Source of the DNA: Flavobacteriaceae bacterium PS02337
Lineage (GTDB): Bacteria; Bacteroidota; Bacteroidia; Flavobacteriales; Flavobacteriaceae
DNA length: 64,000 nucleotides
NCBI GenBank assembly: GCA_029959285.1
Contig: JASCOE010000002.1
Span: 124,001 to 188,000 of the forward strand
Direction: 5' to 3'
Made by a program: the position numbers and the translations under genes. Every line of letters starts with the position of its first letter. The stretch's first letter is position 1. Positions 16,254 to 24,594 of the stretch are shown here, in pieces. The notes beneath the pieces were generated by a model. That model was not told where the DNA came from, made no database searches, and worked only from the letters and a program-made list of their open reading frames with translations.

Positions 16254-17699
16254 ATGAAAAGGAATAACAAAATTTGGACAAAAATGAACATGCTGTTGTG
16301 TTCGTTTTTTATACTTCTCTTATTAGGCAGTTGCAAAAAAGAAGAAGCTAAAAATTATGCAGACATTATGACTGAAGGCGAAATGGAAGCCGAGCTTACT
16401 TCACCGCCTCATGTTCCAAAACCAGTTGGAAACAGAACGGCCATGAAATTGAAACTTAACATGGAAATTAAAGAGCAAGAAGGCACAATGACTGATGGCG
16501 TAAAATATACGTATTGGACATTTGGAGGTTCTGTTCCGGGAAGTTTTATCAGAACTCGTGTTGGTGATGAAGTTGAATTTCACTTAAAAAATCATCCTGA
16601 TAATAAATTACCACATAATATTGATTTACATGCTGTAACAGGTCCGGGAGGTGGAGCAACTTCTTCTCTTGTGGCTCCTGGACACGAAAAAGTATTCAGT
16701 TTTAAAGTTATCAATCCTGGATTGTATGTATATCATTGTGCTACAGCTCCTGTGGGAATGCACATTGCGAACGGTATGTATGGTTTGATTTTGGTTGAAC
16801 CTGAAGGCGGACTTCCTCCTGTTGATAAAGAATACTACGTTATGCAAGGAGATTTTTACACTCAAGGTGAATATGGAGCAAAAGGTTTACAGCCATTTGA
16901 TATGAATAAAGCGGTAAAAGAAACACCTGATTATGTTGTTTTTAATGGAAAAGTTGGATCTCTTACAAACGGAAATGAATTGAATGCAAAAGTGGGCGAA
17001 ACCGTTCGTTTGTTTGTTGGGAATGGCGGACCAAATCTAGTTTCTTCTTTCCACGTCATCGGAGAAATATTTGATAGTGTTCATATTGAAGGTGGAAGCA
17101 CAATCAATAAAAATGTGCAAACTACTTTAATTCCTGCTGGTGGTGCTGCAATTGTAGATTTTAAAGTCGAAACTCCTGGAACTTTCATTTTGGTTGACCA
17201 CTCTATTTTCAGAGCTTTTAACAAAGGTGCTTTGGGAATGCTGAAAGTAGAAGGAAAAGAAAACAAAAACATTTATTCTGGAACAATTCAAGAAGGCATT
17301 TATTTGCCTGAAGGAGGAACAATTCAGAAAATGCCTGGAACTTCTGCAGTTAAAACTGAAACTCCAAAAAGAACTATTGCCGAAAAAGTTAAAATTGGTA
17401 AAGAAATTTTCGGAACGACTTGTTTTGCGTGTCACCAATCTGAAGGACAAGGAATTCCGAATACTTTTCCTCCTTTGGCAAAATCAGATTATTTGAATGC
17501 CGATTCGAAACGTGCCATTAAAACAATTTTACACGGTTTAACTGGAGAAGTAACTGTTAACGGCAAAAAATATAACAATGTTATGCCTGCACAAAACTTA
17601 TCTGATGATGAAATCGCAAATGTGCTGACCTACATTTACAGCAGTTGGGGCAATAACAAAACAGAAATAACGCCAGAAATGGTAAAAACGCTAAGATAA
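16254..17699 (+). CDS. nirK: Copper nitrite reductase with fused C-terminal cytochrome c domain
   Basis: 481 residues; reduces nitrite to NO, acting as an envelope lipoprotein (lipobox GSC, Cys27). Two cupredoxin domains span about 60-340. Type 1 copper ligands: His121, Cys162, His170, Met175. Type 2 ligands: His126, His161, His316; catalytic Asp124 and His267 are present. Residues about 375-470 form a class I cytochrome c with CFACH (390-394) and an axial Met in NNVMPAQ (Met444). Plain NirK is about 340-380 residues, so the haem domain is an in-line electron donor, as in known NirK-cytochrome fusions. It heads an operon with the NirV-like and SCO genes (gaps of 16 bp each) under the proposed operator at 16190-16215. 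Confidence 0.95.
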   Translation: MKRNNKIWTKMNMLLCSFFILLLLGSCKKEEAKNYADIMTEGEMEAELTSPPHVPKPVGNRTAMKLKLNMEIKEQEGTMTDGVKYTYWTFGGSVPGSFIRTRVGDEVEFHLKNHPDNKLPHNIDLHAVTGPGGGATSSLVAPGHEKVFSFKVINPGLYVYHCATAPVGMHIANGMYGLILVEPEGGLPPVDKEYYVMQGDFYTQGEYGAKGLQPFDMNKAVKETPDYVVFNGKVGSLTNGNELNAKVGETVRLFVGNGGPNLVSSFHVIGEIFDSVHIEGGSTINKNVQTTLIPAGGAAIVDFKVETPGTFILVDHSIFRAFNKGALGMLKVEGKENKNIYSGTIQEGIYLPEGGTIQKMPGTSAVKTETPKRTIAEKVKIGKEIFGTTCFACHQSEGQGIPNTFPPLAKSDYLNADSKRAIKTILHGLTGEVTVNGKKYNNVMPAQNLSDDEIANVLTYIYSSWGNNKTEITPEMVKTLR

Positions 17700-17715
17700 C
17701 AGCAAAACTAGCAGC

Positions 17716-18498
17716 ATGAAAAAATTAATTTTCATTCTTTTAATTGTCTTTTTCTCTGTGTTTACTAGTGTCATGAATGCACAGGAAACAGAAATGGTTT
17801 TCATAAAAGAGGGATCTTTTGTCCCTCTTTATGGAGCCGTTTCTAAAAAACCTGTCGAAGTAAAATCATTCTACATGGACGTTTATCCTGTAACAAATAG
17901 AAAGTTTTTAGAATTTGTCAAAAAAAATCCTTCTTACCAAAAATCAAAAATTAAAGGAATTTTTGCCGATAAAAGTTATCTCTCTTATTGGAAAACTGAT
18001 TTTGATTTTGGAAATGCAAAACCAAATTCTCCAGTCACAGGCATTTCTTGGTTTGCTGCTAAAAAATATTGCGAATGCGAAGGAAAACGTTTAGCAACGA
18101 TGGATGAATGGGAATATGTGGCAATGGCTGACACTAAAAAAATTGACGCTAGAACCAAAAAAGAATTCAACCAATACATTTTGTCTTGGTATGAGAAATC
18201 TAGAACATACGAAAATGAAATTGGCAAAACGTTCAAAAATTATTGGGGCGTTTTCGATATGCACGGTTTAGTTTGGGAATGGACTTCTGATTTTAACAGC
18301 ATCTTTTTATCGGGTGAATCCAGAAAAGATAAAAGCACCGATAAAAATCTCTTCTGCGGAAGCGGATCTGTAAACGCAACAGATTTAATGGATTATGCTG
18401 CTTTTATGCGATACGCTTTCCGCGGAAGCTTAAAAGCACAATATTCTACGCGAAATCTTGGCTTTAGATGCGCCAGTACAACAAAACCAAAAATCTAA
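17716..18498 (+). CDS. nirV: NirV-like protein (formylglycine-generating-enzyme fold, exported)
   Basis: 260 residues with a signal peptide (about 1-22, ending MNAQ). The rest is an FGE-sulfatase (SUMF1-type) fold: DVYPVTNRKFLEFV near 56, PVTGISWFAAKKYC near 112, GKRLATMDEWEYVA, DMHGLVWEWTSDF near 200, and RNLGFRCAS at the end. The cysteine pair that makes true FGE catalytic is not seen; the equivalent stretch reads FRGSLKAQYSTRNLGFRC. NirV proteins with this fold lie next to nirK in other denitrifiers and are thought to help the reductase, by an unknown mechanism. The spacing of 16 bp from nirK supports the same role. Confidence is good for the fold, moderate for the name. Confidence 0.8.
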   Translation: MKKLIFILLIVFFSVFTSVMNAQETEMVFIKEGSFVPLYGAVSKKPVEVKSFYMDVYPVTNRKFLEFVKKNPSYQKSKIKGIFADKSYLSYWKTDFDFGNAKPNSPVTGISWFAAKKYCECEGKRLATMDEWEYVAMADTKKIDARTKKEFNQYILSWYEKSRTYENEIGKTFKNYWGVFDMHGLVWEWTSDFNSIFLSGESRKDKSTDKNLFCGSGSVNATDLMDYAAFMRYAFRGSLKAQYSTRNLGFRCASTTKPKI

Positions 18499-18514
18499 TT
18501 TAAATTAGTTTACA

Positions 18515-19111
18515 ATGAAAAAAATAGCAATTGTTTATATCCTTTTATTTACTCTTTACAGTTGTAAAGAATCTGATAAAAAAGAAGTTAAAGCTGAATC
18601 AAAAAAAGAAATCAGCGATTTATCGATTTATAATCTTCCTTCTAAATGGACAAATCAAAACGGAAAAGATATTGAATTAAAAAGTCTAAGAGGCAATGTT
18701 TTAGTAATGGTGATGATTTACACGAGCTGTAAATCGGCTTGTCCAAGATTGGTTGCCGATATGCGCGATATTGAATCAAAATTGGAGAAAAACACGAAAC
18801 AACATGTAAAATTAATTTTAGTCAGTATAGATCCAAAAACGGATACGCCGGAAAGATTAAAATCATTCGCCATTGAAAATAAAATGAATCAAGATCCGTG
18901 GATTTTCCTTCGTTCAACAGAAGAAAATACAAGAGAATTTGCAGCAGTTTTGGCAGTGAATTATAAACAAATTTCTCCGATAGATTTTTCGCATTCTAAC
19001 ATTATTAGCGTTTTTAATCCAGAAGGAGAATTAGTTTTTCAGCAGGAAGGTTTGGGTGTAAATAATGAAAAAACAATAGAAACAATAAATTTGGAAGCAG
19101 GAAAGATATAG
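18515..19111 (+). CDS. SCO1/SenC-type copper chaperone, lipoprotein
   Basis: 198 residues. A lipobox (TLYSC, Cys17) is followed by a thioredoxin-like domain with the copper-binding CxxxC (Cys72-KSA-Cys76 in YTSCKSACP) and the third ligand His160 (DFSHSNI). SCO proteins deliver copper to copper enzymes such as cytochrome oxidase CuA; here the position as third gene after nirK suggests copper loading of NirK or electron transfer to its sites. It sits in the periplasm anchored to a membrane. All expected ligands are present. No clear terminator follows; a repeat-rich gap begins instead. Confidence 0.9.
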   Translation: MKKIAIVYILLFTLYSCKESDKKEVKAESKKEISDLSIYNLPSKWTNQNGKDIELKSLRGNVLVMVMIYTSCKSACPRLVADMRDIESKLEKNTKQHVKLILVSIDPKTDTPERLKSFAIENKMNQDPWIFLRSTEENTREFAAVLAVNYKQISPIDFSHSNIISVFNPEGELVFQQEGLGVNNEKTIETINLEAGKI

Positions 19112-19155
19112 ACACAATTTTTAAGCACATAGAAACATAGATTTTTAACACATAG

Positions 19156-19171
19156 TCCCGAAGCCTCGGGA
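19156..19171. repeat. Dispersed palindrome TCCCGAAGCCTCGGGA, copy 1
   Basis: A 6-bp stem (TCCCGA/TCGGGA) with the 4-nt loop AGCC. The 20-nt stretch TAGTCCCGAAGCCTCGGGAT recurs exactly at 62743-62762. A related palindrome lies at 39422-39439. Confidence 0.75.
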
Positions 19172-19334
19172 TTCATTGATGCAAGTGAAACGCCTTTTTG
19201 CGTTCAGAAAATCTATGTTTATATGCGTTTAAAATAAAAAATTCATAGATAAATAGGTTAAATTAGTAAGAAGCAAGAGTACGATTTTAGGCAGAAATCG
19301 GCTCTTGTTTTTTATTTATATCAAAAGCTAAGTT

Positions 19335-19520
19335 AAGCTTCCGAGAAGCGAAATATTTATAGCAAAATTTTATGCGTTTTTATGTAAAGCTCCAGCGGAG
19401 CGAAATATTTATCAGGTTAGCAAATTATATTCCTAATATGATTCTATTAATATATCGCTCCGCTGGAGCTTTTTATCTTCGTCAAACGTTTTCTATAAAT
19501 ATTTTGCTTCTCCGAAGCTT
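19335..19520. repeat. Large nested inverted repeat (186 bp)
   Basis: Outer arms 19335-19362 and 19493-19520 match at 26 of 28 positions when one is reversed. Inner arms 19386-19403 and 19455-19472 (AAAGCTCCAGCGGAGCGA) match perfectly over 18 bp. Every arm contains a GAAATATTTAT-like or GGAGCG-like word. The layout suggests a foldable element rather than random sequence. Similar cores continue to 19570 (TCCCGCTGGGA). Confidence 0.85.
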
Positions 19521-19585
19521 TACAATATATCATCCCGCTGCTATAAATATTCCGTCCCGCTGGGATTTATTTACCTATGGCAATA

Positions 19586-20791
19586 TCAATTTCGTTTAAT
19601 TATTGAACTCATCATTAAAACCAAACCAAAAACTAAAAGAACACTAAAAATCAAAATACTTTGAAAATATCCTGGAATACTTCCTTCCCCAAAAAACAAA
19701 AACCAGCCTTGCAAAAACAATAAAATTTCCGTCGAAATATATCCAAAAATAAAACACTTCAATCCGATTTTTAATGTTTTAGAATCAGCAGAAAGTATTT
19801 TATTCTGAAGCAAAATCCCTAACAAAAATCCGGTTATAATTCCTAAAGTCGTTAAATGAATAAAGCCGATTACAAAGTTTCGAATTTGATGCGAAACCTC
19901 AGCTAAATTTGGAAAAATCGTCAGCAATTGAATTCCAACTTTCAAAAAAAAAGAACATAATGCTAAACCATAAACTATCTTCGTTATTTGATCTAAACTA
20001 CTTTTAAAATGATTAATTTGAAGTTTTAGCATTTTATAGAAATAAATAAAAGCTGATAATTGAATCAAAACTCCTAAAATATTAATGTAGTTCAAAACAT
20101 TATTTTCCACGAACCAACGAACTGGAAAAGCAAGAGTTAGGAATGTAGCAATAATCATTAAAAAGTAAAAATTCTTAAATTTTACCTCATCAATTTTATT
20201 ATAAAATTGTTTTAAAAACAAAGCCAAAATCGCTAATATAAACCAGCCATTAAATTGAAAATGAAGAAAAAACTGAATCGCAATTTGATAAATCGCACTT
20301 TGTTTTCCTAATGTACTTACAGCTGGTCCAAGGCACCAAACTCCAAAAGTCGATAAAATCATAAATAAAACCGAAACCAATAAAAGTCTTTGCGATGGAG
20401 ATTGATCTCTTGCACAATCTTTCCAAAATAAACGGCAAAAAATATAACTCAGCAAAATATGCGTTGTTGAAAAGATAATCGAAAACAAAGCATAACCTTG
20501 AATAGGAAAAGCAATCACCATTCCGATTACTGAAAATTCGGTTAGCCAAAACAAACGGTTATATATTGGTTTCTGGCTTTTTTCTTTCGGAATAAAAAAA
20601 TGAACTATCAAAACGTAAACGATCATATAAATCCAGCCCAACATGGCAACATGCGAATGCGCATGAAGGAGAAAACTATAATTCAGAAAATCTAAAGGAA
20701 AGAGATACATAAACCGCATTAATAATCCGAAAACGCAGGCAATCAGAAAATTTAAAAAACAACAGAGTATCCAAGTTTTTTGAGAATTCAT
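19586..20791 (-). CDS. Haem-copper-oxidase-like polytopic membrane protein
   Basis: 401 residues with about 11-12 membrane helices and no large soluble part. Helix two carries LLHAHSHVAMLGWIYMIVY (His43, His45, His47), and a later helix carries FFLHFQFNGWF (His177), resembling the haem-binding helices of NorB/CcoN-like subunits in shortened form. The conserved glutamates of NO reductase were not found. Related single-subunit proteins are seen next to denitrification genes in Bacteroidota, often without a name. Its place downstream of ric and the NO reductase gene suggests a part in NO or haem handling. The ric terminator lies between, so it probably has its own promoter. Function unproven. 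Confidence 0.6.
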   Translation of the reverse strand: MNSQKTWILCCFLNFLIACVFGLLMRFMYLFPLDFLNYSFLLHAHSHVAMLGWIYMIVYVLIVHFFIPKEKSQKPIYNRLFWLTEFSVIGMVIAFPIQGYALFSIIFSTTHILLSYIFCRLFWKDCARDQSPSQRLLLVSVLFMILSTFGVWCLGPAVSTLGKQSAIYQIAIQFFLHFQFNGWFILAILALFLKQFYNKIDEVKFKNFYFLMIIATFLTLAFPVRWFVENNVLNYINILGVLIQLSAFIYFYKMLKLQINHFKSSLDQITKIVYGLALCSFFLKVGIQLLTIFPNLAEVSHQIRNFVIGFIHLTTLGIITGFLLGILLQNKILSADSKTLKIGLKCFIFGYISTEILLFLQGWFLFFGEGSIPGYFQSILIFSVLLVFGLVLMMSSIIKRN

Positions 20792-20822
20792 AAATGATAA
20801 ATTTTTAAATCTATAAAAATTA

Positions 20823-20893
20823 TTAAACCATATAAGTAATATAAGAAATTATAAGCTTGGCTAAAATGGACTTATATGGCTTATATGGTTTAA
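20823..20893. repeat. Inverted repeat TTAAACCATATAAG
   Basis: Arms 20823-20836 and 20880-20893 are perfect 14-bp complements, with further TATAAG/CTTATA words inside. It lies in the leader region upstream of the haem-copper-like gene. Confidence 0.75.
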
Positions 20894-20901
20894 AACAAAA
20901 A

Positions 20902-20937
20902 CACCGATAATTATCATGTTTAGATATTTTATCGGTG
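20902..20937 (-). terminator. Terminator of the NO reductase-ric operon
   Basis: A 9-bp core stem (CACCGATAA/TTATCGGTG) is followed on the minus strand by TTTTTGTTTTA, 25 bp after the ric stop. Confidence 0.8.
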
Positions 20938-20962
20938 CTTTTCTAACTATTAAAATTAACCT

Positions 20963-21694
20963 TTATTCTACTTCAACAAAGTCTTTTTCTAAAACAACCG
21001 CTTTTGGAAATAAAATATTATTTTCCAAATGAATGTGTTTGTGCAAATCTGCCTCAAACTCTTTCAACATTGCAAAAGTTACTCTGTAAGTTGTACAAGC
21101 ATCTGCTGGCGGAGTGTAATTATTAGTCAATTCTGCAATTGCTCTAAAACGTTCTCCTTCATTATCGTGTTCATGCATCATCATCGCAATCGGATTTGAA
21201 ACGGTTCCGAAAGAAGGTTGATGTAAAATTCCGTCTGTGTCTTTAGTTTTCACCATTCTTTTTACAAATGGAAACAAAATCAATTCTTCTTTTTTCATGT
21301 GTTGCGATAATTCACCCGCACAACCAATAAATAATTCATTTATTCTAAATAATTCAGGATGATTTGCCCCGTGAACTTTGCACAATTTGTCTAAAAACGG
21401 AAGCAAAACGTTTGTTTTTTCTTCCACATAACGATGATGTGTTTTTTCGATATAATCTGCCAATAAATCTAAAGGCCAAGAATTAAAATCGATACTTCCA
21501 TTGTTTTCAGATTGTGCAACTTGAAGCACATTTTCTAATAAAGTATCGGTATCAATATTTTGTTTTTCGCAAACTTCCGTTACTGTTCGGTTTCCTTTAC
21601 AGCAAAAATCTATTCTGTATTTAGAAAAAACTGCTGCTGTTCTAAAATCTTCAGCAACGAAAGATCCTATTGTTTTGTTTTTTAAATTTTCCAT
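20963..21694 (-). CDS. ric: Di-iron iron-sulfur cluster repair protein (Ric/ScdA/YtfE)
   Basis: 243 residues, cytoplasmic. An N-terminal ScdA/DUF542 domain (about 1-65) carries the vicinal cysteines in DFCCKGNRT (Cys31-Cys32). A hemerythrin-like four-helix domain follows with the expected iron ligands in KTHHRYVEEK, LSQHMKKEEL, MMMHEHDNEG and LHKHIHLENN. The protein repairs Fe-S clusters damaged by NO or peroxide and may release or reduce NO. It starts only 23 bp after the NO reductase stop, so the pair forms one operon for making and surviving NO. All key residues are present. Confidence 0.93.
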   Translation of the reverse strand: MENLKNKTIGSFVAEDFRTAAVFSKYRIDFCCKGNRTVTEVCEKQNIDTDTLLENVLQVAQSENNGSIDFNSWPLDLLADYIEKTHHRYVEEKTNVLLPFLDKLCKVHGANHPELFRINELFIGCAGELSQHMKKEELILFPFVKRMVKTKDTDGILHQPSFGTVSNPIAMMMHEHDNEGERFRAIAELTNNYTPPADACTTYRVTFAMLKEFEADLHKHIHLENNILFPKAVVLEKDFVEVE

Positions 21695-21717
21695 GATAAT
21701 TAATTTTAAATATGTTT

Positions 21718-23952
21718 TTATTTTTTGTTTTTTAATGTCAGTTCAAATACAAACCAAGCCATTGTAATAAACCCTATTCCGAAGATTGAATCTCCAATAG
21801 CACGAAGCCATTTCAGCGTAATCATTTCTGGCTGTTGCATTAATTCTGATGAACGTGCGTACCACATTCCATGATTGATGCTTTCAATTGCTTGCCAAAC
21901 TCCAATTGGAAGAAGACTTAAGATTGCCATTAGAAATAAACCAATATTTAGCGACCAAAAAGTGATTTTGAGCAACTTATTGTTCCAGCTTACATTTCGG
22001 TATAAACTTCTCAATACAAATAAAACTAAGCCAATTCCAAGCATTCCATAAACTCCAAACAATGCGGTATGTCCGTGTAAAGGCGTTGTATTTAAACCTT
22101 GTACATAATAAAGTGCGATTGGCGGATTAATAATGAATCCGAAAATTCCAGCGCCGAGGAAATTCCAAAAAGCAACCGAAATCATAAAATAAATCGGCCA
22201 TTTGTAGTCTGCAATCCATTGTGTAGATTTTGAGATTTTATAGTTTTGATACGCTTCAAATCCGATTAAAGTCAGCGGAACTACTTCTAAAGCGCTAAAT
22301 GTCGCTCCCAAAGCCATAATTGCCGTTGGAGTTCCTGAGAAATATAAGTGATGAAATGTTCCTAAAATTCCTCCAGCCATAAAAATAATTGTTGCGAACA
22401 ATACATTTAAAGTCGCTGTTTTCGTTTTCAATAATCCTAAACGAACGAATAAGAACGCAATTACAACAGTTGCAAATACTTCGAAGAAACCTTCAACCCA
22501 AAGGTGAACAACCCACCATCTCCAATATTCTGCAATTGCTAAATTGGTTTGTCTTCCCCACATTAATCCTGCTCCGTAAAACATTGCAATTGCAGTACAA
22601 GAAACTAAGAACAAAATGATTAAGTTTTTTTCTTCTGTTTTTTTCTTTAAAACTGGAAGTAACGGGCGAATCATTAAAGCCAACCATAAAAACAATCCAA
22701 CTAAAAGAAAAATCTGCCAGAAACGTCCCAAATCAACATATTCGTAACCTTGATGTCCAAACCAGAAGTTTTGAACTAAATTCAGTTTCTGCATTACACC
22801 AAACCATTGTCCTGCCATTGAACCCAAAACAATAATTAATAAAGCGACAAACAAAAAGTTAATTCCAAAACACTGAAATTTAGGATCTTTACCCGAAACT
22901 GCCGGAGCAATATATAATCCCGTTGCAAGCCAAGCTGTTGCAATCCAAAAAATAGCCAATTGTGTGTGCCAAGTTCTTGTTACGGCATAAGGCAGAATCT
23001 GATCAATCGGAATTCCATACAAACCATTTCCTTCCACTCCATAATGCGCTGTTATGATTCCGAAAACCATTTGCAAAACCATCAATAAACTTACAACCCA
23101 GAAATATTTGGTTACCAATCCCATTGATTTCGTTTTGCCTTGCTTAATAATTGGATCTTCTTTTGGAAGCGGAAATTCTTCTTCTTCAGCCGATTTTGCA
23201 TGATAAAAAACTAAAATTCCAACACTCAAAATCAATAAAATAATACTTACTCCAGACCAAGCCAAAAGTTCTGTTGTGGCAGTATTTCCAACCAATTCAT
23301 CTGAAGGCCAATTATGTGTATATGAAATATCAGCATTAGGACGATTTGTAACCGTTGCCCAAGTTGCCCAGAAGAAAAATGCATTCATTTTATGCATTCT
23401 TTCTACATCTTTTATTGAATTTTTCGGAATCGCGTATTCTTCTCTCAATTTATCGAACTTCGGATCATTCGTAAAAAGACCTTTATAATATTCACTTAAA
23501 TTTTCAATCGCTGCCAAACGGTTTTCAGAAATGGTAAGAATTCCTGTTTCTGAATTATAACGATTGGTTCTCAAATCTTTCTGCAATCGAATTTTTAAAG
23601 CCGATTGTTTTTCAGCATCCAATTCCTCATACTTTTTATCAAAATCTTTTTGAGCATAGATATTCAATATAAAAACAGCTTCTCTATGCAGCCAATCTGC
23701 AGTCCAATCTGGAGCAACATAGGCGCCGTGCCCCCAGATCGATCCGACTTCCTGACCTCCTATACTCTGCCAAATATTTTGTCCGTCTTTAATTTCGCTT
23801 TCGCTGAAAACAACTTTACCAGAATCGGTTATAATTTCTTTAGGGACTGGCGGTGCCTGCTGATAGATTTCATAACCATAATAACCAAGCACGGCAAATG
23901 AAATACTCATTACCAATGCAAATACTATCCATAATTTTTTTTCTCTTTTCAT
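21718..23952 (-). CDS. norZ: Quinol-dependent nitric oxide reductase (qNOR)
   Basis: 744 residues, the typical length for single-subunit qNOR. One N-terminal helix and a periplasmic domain of about 200 residues (GQNIWQSIGGQEVGSIWGHG) correspond to the cytochrome c-like part without a CxxCH haem motif. Twelve or so helices of the NorB catalytic core follow, including TRTWHTQLAIFWIATAWLATG (haem His), WWVVHLWVEGFFEVFATV with the conserved glutamates near FeB, TFHHLYFSG with the FeB histidine pair, and PLHGHTALFGVYGM. It reduces NO to N2O with quinol electrons. A perfect operator dyad stands 20 bp upstream of the ATG. It is the second step after NirK. Confidence 0.95.
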   Translation of the reverse strand: MKREKKLWIVFALVMSISFAVLGYYGYEIYQQAPPVPKEIITDSGKVVFSESEIKDGQNIWQSIGGQEVGSIWGHGAYVAPDWTADWLHREAVFILNIYAQKDFDKKYEELDAEKQSALKIRLQKDLRTNRYNSETGILTISENRLAAIENLSEYYKGLFTNDPKFDKLREEYAIPKNSIKDVERMHKMNAFFFWATWATVTNRPNADISYTHNWPSDELVGNTATTELLAWSGVSIILLILSVGILVFYHAKSAEEEEFPLPKEDPIIKQGKTKSMGLVTKYFWVVSLLMVLQMVFGIITAHYGVEGNGLYGIPIDQILPYAVTRTWHTQLAIFWIATAWLATGLYIAPAVSGKDPKFQCFGINFLFVALLIIVLGSMAGQWFGVMQKLNLVQNFWFGHQGYEYVDLGRFWQIFLLVGLFLWLALMIRPLLPVLKKKTEEKNLIILFLVSCTAIAMFYGAGLMWGRQTNLAIAEYWRWWVVHLWVEGFFEVFATVVIAFLFVRLGLLKTKTATLNVLFATIIFMAGGILGTFHHLYFSGTPTAIMALGATFSALEVVPLTLIGFEAYQNYKISKSTQWIADYKWPIYFMISVAFWNFLGAGIFGFIINPPIALYYVQGLNTTPLHGHTALFGVYGMLGIGLVLFVLRSLYRNVSWNNKLLKITFWSLNIGLFLMAILSLLPIGVWQAIESINHGMWYARSSELMQQPEMITLKWLRAIGDSIFGIGFITMAWFVFELTLKNKK

Positions 23953-23972
23953 TTCTCTTGGGGGAAATTTTA

Positions 23973-23998
23973 AATAAAAGACAGATTTGTCTTTTATT
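23973..23998. promoter_or_regulatory. 26-bp perfect dyad operator before the NO reductase gene
   Basis: AATAAAAGACA and TGTCTTTTATT are exact reverse complements separated by GATT. The right edge in transcription direction is 20 bp upstream of the ATG at 23952. Near-copies stand before nirK and the Rrf2 gene. Confidence 0.7.
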
Positions 23999-24009
23999 AG
24001 TTTTTAAAA

Positions 24010-24041
24010 AAACTCCAAACCTATTTTAGCATTTGGAGTTT
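24010..24041 (-). terminator. Terminator after the azurin gene
   Basis: A 10-bp stem (AAACTCCAAA/TTTGGAGTTT) is followed on the minus strand by a T-rich run. It lies 8 bp after the azurin stop and separates that unit from the NO reductase promoter. Confidence 0.85.
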
Positions 24042-24048
24042 ATGTTAT

Positions 24049-24573
24049 TTACTCAACAATTAATACACCTTTCATCATAGCCACGTGACCAGGGAAAGAA
24101 CAAATAAATGGATAAGATCCTTTTTTATCAATTGTAAATTCGATTGTATCTTCTTCTCCGCCTCCTAATAATTTAGTGTGAGCGATAATTGAAGCTTTTT
24201 CAGATGCTGGAATATAATCAGTTGCTTTAGCATCGTTCGCTTTTAAAGCAAAAGCAGACTGATCTGTTCCTTCTTGCAAAATCACTAAATTATGTCCCAT
24301 TGCTTCTTTTGGAATTTGTCCAACGTGTTTCAAAGTCAATTTAATTGGTTTTCCAGCAACAGCTCTCAATTCGTTTGTATTAAACTGCATTTGGTCGTTT
24401 CCTTCAATAACTAATACATTTTCTTCAGTTGATGTTACTGGCGCTGCTTCTCCTTCTGTAGAAGGTTCGGTAGTTTCTGTTTGATCTGCAGGCGCCGTTT
24501 CTTTTTTACCGCAAGAAGTAACTGCTAAAAATCCCATTAGGACTAGTATTGAAAATTTGGTTTTTGTATTCAT
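24049..24573 (-). CDS. Azurin-type blue copper lipoprotein
   Basis: 174 residues. Lipobox VTSC (Cys21), a Thr/Glu/Pro-rich linker to about 50, then a cupredoxin domain. The type 1 copper ligands of azurin are all present: Gly93-His94 (AMGHNLVI), Cys158 and His163 (FICSFPGH) and Met167. Azurins are small periplasmic electron carriers and can feed NirK. The long linker would let a membrane-anchored carrier reach its partners. It follows the Rrf2 gene by 21 bp and is very probably in its operon, which ties its expression to NO. Confidence 0.95.
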   Translation of the reverse strand: MNTKTKFSILVLMGFLAVTSCGKKETAPADQTETTEPSTEGEAAPVTSTEENVLVIEGNDQMQFNTNELRAVAGKPIKLTLKHVGQIPKEAMGHNLVILQEGTDQSAFALKANDAKATDYIPASEKASIIAHTKLLGGGEEDTIEFTIDKKGSYPFICSFPGHVAMMKGVLIVE

Positions 24574-24594
24574 TTTAAAATAATTTATTAAATA

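Larger units (their letters stand above)
19112..19585. other. 474-bp gap filled with repeats, no gene
   Basis: This stretch separates the convergent SCO and haem-copper-like genes. It holds the palindrome at 19156-19171, further words such as CACATAGAAACATAGATTTT, and the 186-bp nested hairpin at 19335-19520. A short frame across the right part is only repeat sequence and I reject it as a gene. Confidence 0.7.

Noticed and set aside
19372-19599. 75-codon plus-strand frame in the gap after the SCO gene
   Set aside because: It is made of the arms of the nested inverted repeat and the GGAGCG-type words; composition is not protein-like and it overlaps the end of the next gene.
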